Notes under the pieces: model-generated
The model's database searches: none
Told to the model about the DNA's origin: nothing
What the model saw: only the letters and a program-made list of their open reading frames with translations
Source of the DNA: Labia minor
Lineage: Eukaryota; Arthropoda; Insecta; Dermaptera; Spongiphoridae
Reading direction: 5' to 3'
Assembly (NCBI GenBank): GCA_963082975.1
Contig: OY720350.1
Coordinates: forward strand, 38,732,660 to 38,796,659
DNA: 64,000 nt
Shown: piece by piece, positions 39,501 through 50,655 of the stretch
How positions within the stretch are numbered: position 1 is the first letter of the stretch
Layout: each line of letters begins with the position of its first letter
Position numbers and translations under genes: made by a program

Positions 39501-39685
39501 TAAGGTAGGGAATAATATCTTTTAATTTTAAAATTATATTATTTTATTAATAATTAATTTTCATAATTAAAGATAAATTTAACTCAAAGGTTAGTTATAT
39601 AATATTTGTAATTTAAGATATTTATATAATTATTGAAATTGGTATTTAATTAATTACCAGAACGAAGCGCAAGTCGAGAAAGCAT
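36515..39685 (-). CDS. ATP5PB: Mitochondrial ATP synthase subunit b (peripheral stalk)
   Basis: Five exons on the minus strand: 39658-39685, 37910-38122, 37116-37279, 36834-37046, 36515-36664. They join in frame to about 255 residues. The short first exon (MLSRLALRS) and the Ala/Ser/Arg-rich start fit a mitochondrial presequence. [20 protein letters not shown] is the conserved matrix segment. A hydrophobic pair follows ([19 protein letters not shown], then [17 protein letters not shown]). The rest is the charged helical stalk ([37 protein letters not shown]). The protein links F1 to the membrane Fo in complex V. The gene ends 286 bp from the end of RAD54B, tail to tail. Intron 1 (1.5 kb) contains one copy of the 0.6-kb repeat family. 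Confidence 0.95.
38311..38907 (+). repeat. 0.6-kb repeat family, copy A
   Basis: It starts CTGGAGTGTCTCCACTC, continues with CTATCTCGC, and ends near ACTATCTCTGGCGGGG. Internal landmarks are a CACGTCACGTGCTGGCGCG patch and CGAAAATTTTCGTGATCGCA. Close relatives lie at 40184, 42418 (reverse) and 55253. No coding frame. It lies in ATP5PB intron 1. Confidence 0.88.
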
Positions 39686-40183
39686 TGTTGCTTTAGTTTT
39701 ATATAAAAATTGAATTTATTTAATTTAAATCAAAGACTTTACAGCACTTTACAGTCAAAATGACTGCAAAGATGAAAATTAGTGAACAAGAGGTGAAGAA
39801 GAACGGAAGGTCTACCCAAAATGCAAAGTGTTTATATTTCGGAGCGTTTATTTAAAAAAGTTTTATTTCATTACTTTTCAAAAATAATTAAAAATTAATT
39901 CAAAATAGTTAAATTAATTTTTTCTTTCTTTACAAATAATAATTAAAAAAAGAGAATATGTTATAATGTAAAAAGACTCATTTATCTAATGTTTACATAT
40001 AAATCATATAATTATTTTTATTTAAATCATAAAAAAAAGTTAAATTTTATTTTTATTAGAAAATTTATTATGGTTTTGGAAAAAAATATCTAAATTAAAT
40101 TTTTTGGTTAATTTTTCAATATAATTGACAATGACTAATAATATTAACGGTTCGAAAGTATAGTTCAGGCTATTTAAAAATTA
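39686..40183. other. ATP5PB upstream region
   Basis: AT-rich, no gene seen. It should contain the ATP5PB promoter. AGACTTTACAGCACTTTACA near 39733 is the only notable non-AT stretch. Confidence 0.35.
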
Positions 40184-40315
40184 ACTGGAGTGTCTCCACT
40201 CGACTATCTCGCAATTTGAATTGGATTAAATAACATAATATATTATATTTAAATTAAATTTAATTAATTATAAATTATAAATTAAAATTAATAATTAATA
40301 TTTATTAAACCAGCG
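40184..40315 (+). repeat. 0.6-kb repeat family, copy B, truncated
   Basis: It matches the first about 130 bp of copy A (ACTGGAGTGTCTCCACTCGA through ATTTATTAAACCAGCGC) and then stops abruptly. Confidence 0.85.
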
Positions 40316-40559
40316 CATAAAAAATATGGGTCTACATATATATATAACTAGCGCCGAAGGCGCTCTGATCAGCTAGACGGGGACTCCGCCCCATGTCCCC
40401 CCGAAGTAATACATAGTATTTTGTTTAAAGTCTGTATGTAAAAGGTTTTCATCCATTTTGTTGCAATCAGTATATTACATTATATTATCATATCTTTTTG
40501 TGTTCTTATTTAAAAGATATTTTAATTTAATCAGTAAATTAAATTATATATTACTATTG

Positions 40560-41310
40560 TATTTGTTATATCAATCTATCTATCGCTGTGGCTCTACGGA
40601 TCTCGAAAGTAACCCCCATCTAAATCCTACCCTGTCCCATCTGTCACACGTCCCTTCCTACATTGTCCACTCACCACGTTCTTGGTCTTCCCAATCACAC
40701 AGGACGTTTCCCAATCGGTTTTTCCAAATATATTTCGCCGATCTTTAATCTACCATTTTAGCCATGACCCCTCCCCATCCCAGCCTTCTCTATTTTATAA
40801 CCTTAATAACCTTAACTATATCTGGAGATGCATAGAGGTCATGCAATTCCTCGTTATGCCATCTCCGCCATAACCCGGTGATCTCATCTTTCTTTGGTCC
40901 TTAAATGCTGCAAACAATCCTAATATCAAATTCTCTAATTCTACTTTTTCCCAAGAACATCAACCACCCATATAATACAACAGGCAAAATAATTGTTTTA
41001 AATATTTCAATTTTCATCCATTTTGATAAAAATTTTGATGAGTTAAGCCTCTTTACTGTATGATAACAGACGTTACCCGATTGCGACCTCGATTTAAATT
41101 CTTATCCAATATTATTATCCTTTGTAATTATAGAATCTAAGTATTTAAATTTTTCTACATTTTGTATGTTAAGACTTTGTGTGTTAATAATGTTTTTCTC
41201 TCTTACTAAATATTTTGTTTTATCCCTATTAATTTCAATCCCCATCTTATTTCCTGCCTCAATTCCATCATACATTACGTGTATACATAAGTGTCGGTTA
41301 AGTAAGAAAT
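40560..41310 (-). pseudogene. LINE reverse transcriptase C-terminal relic
   Basis: Read on the minus strand, the region gives broken but recognisable pieces of a non-LTR reverse transcriptase: INRDKTKYLVRE, FKYLDSIITKDN, GNVCYHTVKRLNSSKFLS, IEIFKTIILPVVLYGW, and then the distal block LWRRWHNEELHDLYASPDIV. Several stops and frameshifts interrupt it. The order matches the end of arthropod LINE ORF2 proteins. It is an old 5'-truncated copy with no intact frame. Confidence 0.8.
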
Positions 41311-42204
41311 TTCTTTTTTTTTGTTTCTATGACACCAAAAAAGTACACAAATTAAATACATACAAACAAACACTCTCCTTTATATATATAGATATACAAT
41401 CTACCATCTTTTCTTAAATACTATAAATATATTTTATATATATAGATTCCGGGGAGGAGAGGGTTGAAAGGGTGGGGTTTTATAGGGTAGATCCTCCTAG
41501 AGAGTTAGTCACGATAAAAAAAAGTGGCGGACTAACATTGTAATTCCAGTGTTCCAGACCTATCGGGAAAAAATTTTAACTTTTTTTTAGAGAGCCACGG
41601 TTTTGCCACCGTTGGCATATAGTATATAGACCCCTATAAATACGGGACCTAGTCAGGTGCCTAGGTTGCCTAGGCCTTAGTTGCAATCTCCAGGTTTTGC
41701 TAGCCTTTCCTGGTGAGTTGACAATCACAACCCTGATTATATGTATATTAAACTTAAAATATGCTTAAGTAAAAAAAAGAAAACAAATGTAAATAAAATT
41801 TAATATAATTAAGTAAAATTTTAATAAATGATCGCAAAAGAAACAATTTAATCTTGTAAATATTGTAACTTTCATCTTTTGTATGTTCTGATAATCTCAA
41901 CTATTGTAAAAATTTTGGCTAATAAACGTACTCTTTAAATTGAAAAAAATTGACCTGTCCGCCCCTGGTTCCATGGGAAAATATTAATAATTATATTATT
42001 TTATTTTCAAAACTCAAAATATTATATTGCAATAAAAATATATAATTCGAACAAAATAAAAACATTCAACAGAGAACAGTTTATTTATTTTAAATCCAAA
42101 ATCATATATTATCTTAATAATGAAACAAAAACATCATTGGTTCCTTAAAAATTTGTAAATTGGTAAATTGATTCTTTCGTTTCAAAAGGTTGACGACCCC
42201 TGGT

Positions 42205-42376
42205 AGAGTGTCAAAAACGGGACGATTTTATAATATGAAGATTTGAGGACTAAATTGGGCCTATAAACATTTTGTTTGTATGCTATTATAACTTTATTAT
42301 GCATAAATAATTCCCCTTCTAAATCTCAAATCTTCCTTTTATAACAACGTCCCGTTTTTGTCTCCCTACACTCTCC
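42205..42376. repeat. MITE with AAAAACGGGACG inverted repeats
   Basis: TAGAGTGT...AAAAACGGGACG at the left end is mirrored by CGTCCCGTTTTTG...ACACTCTCC at the right end. The arms continue with AAGATTTGAG / CTCAAATCTT. About 170 bp, non-coding. Confidence 0.7.
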
Positions 42377-42417
42377 AACAATTCATAATTTAAAATTGAA
42401 CAATTACCCATATTTTT

Positions 42418-42976
42418 TACCCGCCAGAGATAGTATTGCGATCACGAAAATTTTCGATGTTGAGATTTTGATGATTTTATACGTTTTGAAGGTTCCTGAA
42501 TCATTTTCACTAAGGTTGAGAAAAATGTCTATGTTTGTGTGTATGTATGTAGACAAGATTACGCAAAAACGGTTTGAGCTAGAATCATGAAATTTGGTAT
42601 ACGGGCATTATTCAAAATTCGTAGTTTTCTATCAACTTTTGAGAAATGTAGCTCATCCGGAAGAGAGTCATTACCTACCACGTTTTGATTTTTTTTCCTC
42701 TAACGTGACCGTAAAAATAAAGATACTTATATGTTTGATAGTTTTTCACATGATTAAAAATTGTATAGAATTTCAGCATGTACCGGAATTAATTTTTTAA
42801 CACGTTGGCTGGTAATCACGCGCCAGCACTTGACGTGGTACCATAGAGCCAAACACGCGCTGGTTTAATAAATATTATTTATTAATTTTAATTTTAATTT
42901 AATTAATTTAATTTAATTTAAATATAAGTAATATATGTTAATTAACCCAATTCAAATTGCGACATAGTCGAGTAGA
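42418..42976 (-). repeat. 0.6-kb repeat family, copy C, reversed
   Basis: Reverse-strand copy running from CCCGCCAGAGATAGTATTGC to GCGACATAGTCGAGTAG. It holds the same CGAAAATTTTCGATGTTGAG and ACGTGG landmarks as copy A. Confidence 0.88.
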
Positions 42977-43072
42977 TTTTTTCAAAATATAATAATTTCA
43001 ACAATGAACTTAAAAAAAAAAATATTTTGATAAAAATTAAAATTTATAAAATGCATTTTAATAATTACCGAC

Positions 43073-44110
43073 AGACGATAGTAAAAGAGGTATTGTTTTC
43101 ACACCAAATTTCACATGTGGAGATTTTTACATATCTTCACGAATCATGCATTTTCTTAACAGAATAAAGTATTTTTAGCATGATGTCTGACCGTCCGTCC
43201 GTCCGTATAGATATGTACATCTTGAACGGCTCAACGGATTTTGATGAAATTGGGTATAATTACTTAATGCATCAGTATGATGAATTGATCAACTTTTGGT
43301 GCAAATCCGGAACCTGGAAGTGGTAGTATTAGCGATCGACGATAGGAAGGGAAGGATTATTTTCACACCAAATTTCACATGAGGAGATTTTTTACATATC
43401 ACCACGAATCATGCACTTTGTATTGGTTTTATCCTCGAGAAAAATCATCTTTATTAGTTTTTTCTTAATTTAAAATTATATGACGTCATCCAGCCATTCA
43501 TGACGTCACAGCCTGGTCTTACATATATATATATATTATAAATAAAGTAAAATTAATAATATTTATGTTATATCCATATCTCTGTTTTTTATTACATTAA
43601 TAGATATCTTAAAATTATTTGAACTTGTTTCTGTAGCTGGAAATTAATTTACTTCAAACCGTCGGTCGGTTCGGACCTGGCCACAGGTCAACTTATTTAT
43701 TAAATATATTTACATTAAATTAAAATTATATCACATTCGGCAAACAATTTTAAATTTAAATTTAACCATTTACCTTAATACGCCACCTCCTTGTTTTTTT
43801 TTTTTCAAAATATGATAATTTCATTAATGAACTTCTTACTGATATATTTATAATTTTTTTTTTAAATTTTCATTAAGATCTTTGAATAAAATTAAGCTTA
43901 TTGATTTAATAGAATTAATAGAATTAAACTTATTGATTCGATTTAAGATGTATTCTAAAACACCACTAATTTTAAAAATTAATATTTGTTTATTTTATTT
44001 TATTTTAATATGTATTTTATTTGAAATAATTTGCAGTAGAGCGTTCACCTCTGCATTCCCCGCTCGCCCCTCTCCTTGCCCCTCCGCCGCCTGAACTGAC
44101 CTCCTCATGC
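43073..44110 (+). repeat. About 1-kb repeat, copy 1 of a second family
   Basis: Contains CAAATTTCACATG / GGAGATTTTTACATAT / CACGAATCA blocks twice, then the invertebrate repeat motif GACCGTCCGTCCGTCCGTAT with AACGGCTCAACGGATTTTGA. Next come GACGTCATCCAGCC, GTCGGTCGGTTCGGACCTGG and a GC-rich tail ending CCCCTCCGCCGCCTG. A second copy of much of this lies at 46972-47580. No coding frame. Confidence 0.75.
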
Positions 44111-45100
44111 CGGCCGGCCGACTCAGTTCCCCTTCCCTGCTGCGTGCGAGACCCTGAGCGGTGCTGAACGGCCTCTCCACTGAAATCATCCCTTAATCAG
44201 TCTCTAATCAAGAATTAATTGTAATTTTATTATTTATTTTTATTAATTAAAAGGAAGATTAGTGAACTTTAAAAAAAAAATATTTCAATAAAAATTAAAT
44301 TTTATAAAGTGCATTTTTATAATTTTTTATTCATATACGCAAATAAATTTATAAATTTTTCATTCAAATCTTTGAAAAGAATTAATCTTAAATATTCGAT
44401 CAGATCTCATTAATTAAATTTTATTAAAAGTTAAATTAAAATTATTTAAAAATTAAAAAAGCATATACAAAATTTTATTTTTCTTTAAATATATTTATAA
44501 AGATTGAAATATTTTTTAAATTTCAATATATTTAATATATTTAATTCAATATATTTAATCCTATTAAAACTTATTTATTTAAAAAATAGGAAGATGTGCT
44601 GATTATTTTCAAAATTCATATAATATAATTAAAATTAAAAAAATATAAATTGCTTATATTCATATAATAATAAATATAACATTTAAATATTCTATATAAG
44701 TATTCTTTCTAATCTCATTATTGCTCACACCGTTCCTTTCAAATCTCATATGAATATTGTTTTGTCAATTTCATATTATACATATTACACTTTTGAAAAA
44801 TGAATGATATTTCTATTACCTACTCGTATATGTCAATTAAACAGAATAAAATCTTGGTGAAATTAATAATATAATCATAATTAGTTTTCTCATGTTTTCT
44901 AAGATATTTCTATTATATGTCTATTAAATGCGTATTATAACTAACTTATTATAATCATGGTTCTATATAGGATGTAAAATAATTTTAGTATTTTAATATT
45001 ACAGAAATAAGATAATATTTTTAAAAATCTATAAGTACACTTTTTTAATTCTATTAATATCATTTATTTATTTATATCTTATTTTTTTATTTCCTGTATA
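44111..45100. other. Gene-poor AT-rich stretch
   Basis: It starts with the GC-rich remnant (GCCGGCCGGCCGAC) of the preceding repeat and is otherwise AT-rich. No gene is seen. Confidence 0.4.
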
Positions 45101-46340
45101 TAATATAAATATCTAATCTTAATTATTTTTTTGTTTATCGAGGCGAGAGTAATGGACATCCATTCAAGTCTACGAGCTGTTCTTCGAGTTTAATCTGCGA
45201 GAAATATCAACCCTTTATTAACTCCGAGGTCAGTATTTATTAATTTTATTTTTAATTCAATTTAAATTTATTGATATAAACTAATAAGTGATTTTTCTTC
45301 TTCTATTTCATATTTCCATCTTCGTTCCTGCTACTGAATGTTGATTTGAATTCTTGATTATCTTCTCATCCTTCATGACGATGAAATGATTGAAATACAG
45401 CTCTCCAAATGTAAGTAATAATCGTTATTTATTTAGCATGGCGCACTTTAAAATAGAAAATGTAAATATAATATTTAAAGTAAAGTTTAATATAATATAG
45501 AAAGTAGAATTCAATTACAATGATTTTTTGCTTTTGATAATATTTATTAGGAGATTATAGAGAAATCTATTAAATTAGATGCCAGAATTTAGTGAGATTA
45601 GGGAATTTCAGAGTACATCTTTCAAGAAGAAGCATTGATAAAGGAGGCAGAAGAGACAAAGGTATTTTTAGAATTTGTAGGTTTCGATGCGTTATACTGG
45701 GAGGGTGGCTATTTTTTGATATATATAGTTGTTAGGAATTTTCAGGTGGTTGCCTCCTACATCCATGCATGTTCTCATCCTACTAATTCATAGATTAGAT
45801 TAGAATTAATAAATAAATAAAATGTGGGTGGATAAAACAAATGCCATGCTATTATATAAGGGATGGATTGCATGAATTGCACGCCAGGTCTGAATTGAGC
45901 CATTTTGTATTACTGAGAGTGTATTTGAGGTGGATTGGATGAACGGGAATTCGGGAAGGTAATTCAGCACAGTTCCAAAATGGGATTAGCCTGAACAGGA
46001 ACAAATTGATGGTTACCTTTTGAGCGCAGGGCTTTTTCGATTAGCATGGGCCTTCCATCCAATTTGATGGAGGCTATGCACTCCCTTACTAGGTAGGTTT
46101 TATTTCAGGTTGCCCCGAATGTCGCGATTTCATTTCGAAATCCAAAAAATCAAAGGCACTCTCAGCTGATTCAAAGAGGCTACAGACCAAACGCCTTATT
46201 TTTTTTTAATCTTTTTTTTTAAGGCAAACTTTCTTTATTATTACTTTTGCTAAATTTCGGAAGGCGAGGCTTGGAAGGGCTAATTTATGGAGAAAGGAGG
46301 AGACCCTATTAAATATTCAATTGTTTTTTTTTTTTTAATT
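45101..46340. other. Island of higher GC and complexity, no gene recognised
   Basis: 45140-45420 and 45600-46330 are clearly less AT-rich than their surroundings, but neither strand gives a frame of useful length or a known RNA fold. It is likely an old transposon insertion. The stretch GGTTGCCTCCTACATCCATG near 45750 is typical of its composition. Confidence 0.4.
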
Positions 46341-46971
46341 TAATTAATAATAAAAAAATAATTGAATATCGCGATTATTTTCTTTAACTTTTTATTTTCA
46401 TTTTGAAATATTCAATTTCATAATTTAAACTTTGATATATTTTAAATATTTTACTATATAGGTAGAATTAATTATTATTATAATTTCTCAATTTAAAATT
46501 AAAATGCAAACATCAGAAAAAAAAAATCATATATATTGTAAAATATAACTCTTTTTCATTATTATTTCTTTTTAACTTACCAAATATAAAAATATTTTAT
46601 ATTTTTTTATTATGGAAATTATTTCATATGAATATAAATATATTGTAATCGAATATATCTATACTCAATAATATTTGGAAAGAAAATATAGTTAAGCTTA
46701 TTTAAAAAAATAACTTAATGTATAATTTTTGTTAATTATAAACATGTGGTACAACTTATTTTAAATAAATAAATAAAATTAGATCTCCTAAAATTTTTTT
46801 TAATTTTGATAGATCAAATATTCTTATTCTTTAGCTGACTTACAAATCCCATACCATCATTTTGCTTATTCTTAAGTATATGTGTCCCCGCAAAAATTCT
46901 CTGGGAGATAAAAATGTCTCTGATTACATAAATAATAATATCATCCGTGAATAAACCCAATATTATTCAAT

Positions 46972-47580
46972 TTTTACCGACCGACGATAGTAAGGGATGT
47001 ATTGTTTTCACACAAAATTTCACATGTGGAGATTTTTACATATCACCACGAATCACACTGTATTGGTTTTATCCTCCGGAAAAATCATCATCATTAGTTT
47101 TTTTCTTAATTTTAAATTATATGACGTCACACAGCCCTTCATGAAGTCAAAGCCAGCTACTACTTATATATTATAAATATATAAAATTAAAAATATTTAT
47201 GTTATATGCCTATCTGTTTTTTATTGCATTAATAGATACATTTAAATTATTTGAAATTGTTTCTGTAGCTGGAAATTAATTTACTTCAATCCGTCGGTCG
47301 GTTCGGACCTGGCCACAGGTCAACTTATTTTTTACTGATATATATTTAAAAATATTTATAAATTTTTCATTAAGATCTTTCAAATGAATTATACTTAAAT
47401 ATTCTATAGATTCGATTTAAGATTTATTCAAAAACACCATCCAATATAAAAAAAATAATATTTGTGATTTTACTTTATTGATATGATTTTTATTTTGTAA
47501 TAAATTTACGATTACCTCTGCTAGTCCCCACACGCATCTCTTCAACTCCGCCGCCTGGCCACCTGGCAGGGTGTCTTAGT
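46972..47580 (+). repeat. Second family, copy 2
   Basis: Repeats 43073-44110 in order: GACGATAGTAAGG, CACATGTGGAGATTTTTACA, ATTGGTTTTATCCTC, ATGACGTCA, GTCGGTCGGTTCGGACCTGG, then CCGCCGCCTGGCC. It lacks the GTCCGTCCGT block of copy 1. Confidence 0.8.
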
Positions 47581-47905
47581 TACCATCACAGATCATACGT
47601 TACCATTATATAAATATTATATTATATTATATAAAATAAAAATTTAATAAAATGCACTTTTTACTGATATTTATATAAATTTATAAGTTTTTAATTAAAA
47701 TCTTTAAATATAATTAAGCTTAAATATTCTTTTATTGATTAGATTCAATTTTATTAAAAGTTAAATACAAATTATTTATACATTAAAAAATCATATATAA
47801 CTCATCTTCTAATTCTCAACTCTTTAAATACTGTGTATCCATAAAAAAGTAAGTTAATAAAAAAAAAATAAGAAAAACACCGTACTATCCCGTTCAAAAC
47901 ACTAC

Positions 47906-49239
47906 ATAAGGTAATGGCACCAATAGATGACATTTTAAGCGCTCTTGCCACTATTTTCTTTTATAAAACTGAAACTATACGACTCACAAAAAAAATCTTT
48001 TGGTTATTATAAAGCTTATCTTACCTTTTATCACCAGGATAAATATTTTAAACTTTTATTTCAGTTTAAGAGGAAATATAATTTTTTTTCAAAGTAATCA
48101 AATGGAACCTATAGATGACACCAAAAATTTTGGTGGAACCTAATCATGACAATTATGGAACCCAAAGATGACATCTACTTTTTTTCACTTCGCTTGCTCT
48201 CTTTATCTTCAACTTATTTATTTACAAAGTAAAACATCTTTCCAGCACCTTGTTGCTACTTTAACTTTAGTTATAATAAAAAAATCAGGTTTCATATAAT
48301 GATAAAATTAGATATATTTATTGGGATTGATTTTATTTTTAGCTGATTATTATAATAAAATAAAAAATTGATTTTAAACAAATCTTTTTTTAATTATACA
48401 TTGAGAACAGAGTAATTTAAAAAAATTTTCAAAAAAATAGTGTATGAAGTTCGGGAACAGAAAAAAATTTTCTGACAATGAGAAACAGCGTCACCTTTAG
48501 GTTCCTATATCAATTCAGACATGCAACTTGGTGGAATTATATAAAATTATCTCCTCTTTACAGCTATTAATATAATAGACAATTTTTTTAAAAACCTACT
48601 TATAGCTGACATTGCTGTCATCTATAGCAGTGCTCCGCAACCGGTGTGACGCGGCACACTGGTTTGCCTTAAAGGAGATACAGGTGTGCCGCCGCGATCA
48701 AATGAAACTTAGAAATCCGCATATAATATAATTATAAATCAAAAAAATATAAATTTCTTATATTCATGTATCTCCTTTAAGGCAAACCAGTGTGCCGCGT
48801 CACACCGGTTGCGGAGCACTGATCTATAGGAAAAACAATTTTTAGGGGCACCTATAGATAACACCGTTGATAAAAAAGATACTTTTAAAAATTAGGTGTT
48901 TAAATTGAAGTGATTTATATCTATATTAAGTCTATTTTATAATGTAGTTATTAAATTCTAGATAAATATGAATATAAAAATATAAAATACTAATTAAGAA
49001 CATTAGTAACCTTAAGGTTATCTTTAAGATTTGTTGAAAAAATGAATTGTTGACGATTCGGTCTGCTTTTCAAGTTAAAAGAAAAAAAATAGGGCGACTT
49101 ATTGTATTGTTGTAGGATATCTCAGGTGGTGGAAAAGCATAACTATCATTTAAAAAAAAAAATTCCGCGTATGCTTTAAAATTTGCTTATTTTTTTAGTT
49201 TAAATTCAAAAGTGTCATCTATAGGTGCCATTACCTTAT
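47906..49239. mobile_element. Non-autonomous element with ATAAGGTAATGGCACC termini
   Basis: The left end ATAAGGTAATGGCACC and the right end GGTGCCATTACCTTAT are exact inverted repeats. Both are followed inward by a variant of TATAGATGACA. That motif recurs at about 48110, 48165 and 48850 as CCTATAGATGACA or close variants. The element is 1,334 bp with no reading frame. A separate hAT-type MITE (48628-48821) is inserted in it. Confidence 0.75.
48628..48821. mobile_element. hAT-type foldback MITE with about 54-bp near-perfect arms
   Basis: CAGTGCTCCGCAACCGGTGT through GCCTTAAAGGAGATAC on the left is mirrored on the right. The exact 8-bp target duplication ATCTATAG lies at 48620-48627 and 48822-48829. 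The arms are close to perfect, suggesting a young insertion. Confidence 0.93.
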
Positions 49240-50621
49240 GGTCATCCTATTCTCTAATGGCTTTATAAATTGATAATTGAATATAATCAGATTTCAAAAA
49301 ATAGATTTCTTTAAAATGGTTTTAGTTATTATAAATGTTTAAAAATAATGAGGAACTCGTTGCAGGTCCCATAGTCAAGATTAAGAAACTCTGGAATATA
49401 TATATAAATATTGATTGTAATAAGAAAAATAAAAGGATATTAAAACATATAATTTATAAAAAGAGACATAATTGTTTATTGTAATTAGAATATATAATAT
49501 ATATATATTTTTAAATATGGGTTATTTATATTCATAGATATATATAAATAGATGAAATTTTTAAAATAAAATTCATGGTGTTAATTTATAAGAGAGAAGA
49601 ATATATGATATATAATATAATATATATTTTTATATATAATATAATCTTCTATAATGAAAAATTGAAAAATGACAACATCTTTCCAAAAAATTAAAGATAT
49701 GTAAGTTTAAACTCTAATATAATAACAAAATATCAACATTATTAATTATTATTATTATTATTATTAAAGCGGGGTCTTTAAGATATTGTAATAAATATTA
49801 AATGAGAATAATTTTACTTTAATAAATAGTTGTAAGGAAAAATTAATTAATGAAAACTTAATAATATCTAAATAAACAAAATTAAGTATATAGTTGATAA
49901 TTCTGAGGATAATGAGGTTAAACTTTAAAAGTATATTCTTAAATTAACAAGTGTTAAAATTCGAAGGTAATATTCTCATGTTATTTATTTTTCTTAAATA
50001 ATTATAATTTCATTAGATCATTGAATGAGATAAATATTTATATATTTTTAAAATTGTTTAATAAAATAGTTAAAGATTAATTACTTTTTAAGAAAATAAT
50101 CTCACAAAATAATAATAATTAATAATAATTATAATAATAATAATATTTATGTAGAATTAACAAATGTATGGTTTTTTCTCGGAAGACATATTTAAATTAC
50201 AATTTTTTTATTAACTATAAATTTATAAATAAAAGTATGGATCATTTTAGTGATTTTTATATATAAATAAAAATTTATATATATATATACACATTGAGAA
50301 ATATAAAATAAGAATAATTGTCATTATACTAAAACAAGAATTTAACTTTAAAATTACATTTTGTTTTATAATAGTAAGCAATTTAATAATTTTTTAGGAC
50401 ATTAATTTTTAAATCTAAATATTTAGTCTTGATTAAGTTTAATTGGTGTTTTTTGTTACTATCGTAGGCATAAAAATCGTTCACAATGGACCATCTTTAT
50501 TTTGTTTAGTTTTTGGTGACGTATTTATTTAAAATAATATAATCCAATCGTATTCCGCCACTTATTAATTAAAAAAGTATTTTTAAAAGTGATTTTTATT
50601 ATTTTTCAATTTTATTGATAA

Positions 50622-50655
<34 letters not shown>

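Noticed and set aside
40458..41417. Plus-strand frames with a CGSTDLESNP-like string
   Set aside because: I considered a 2A-like DVESNPGP motif, but the minus strand of the same DNA gives a coherent LINE reverse transcriptase order, so the plus-strand frames are shadows.
43995..44189. GC-rich frames on both strands
   Set aside because: These lie in the GC-rich tail of a repeat also found near 47530; no protein resemblance.
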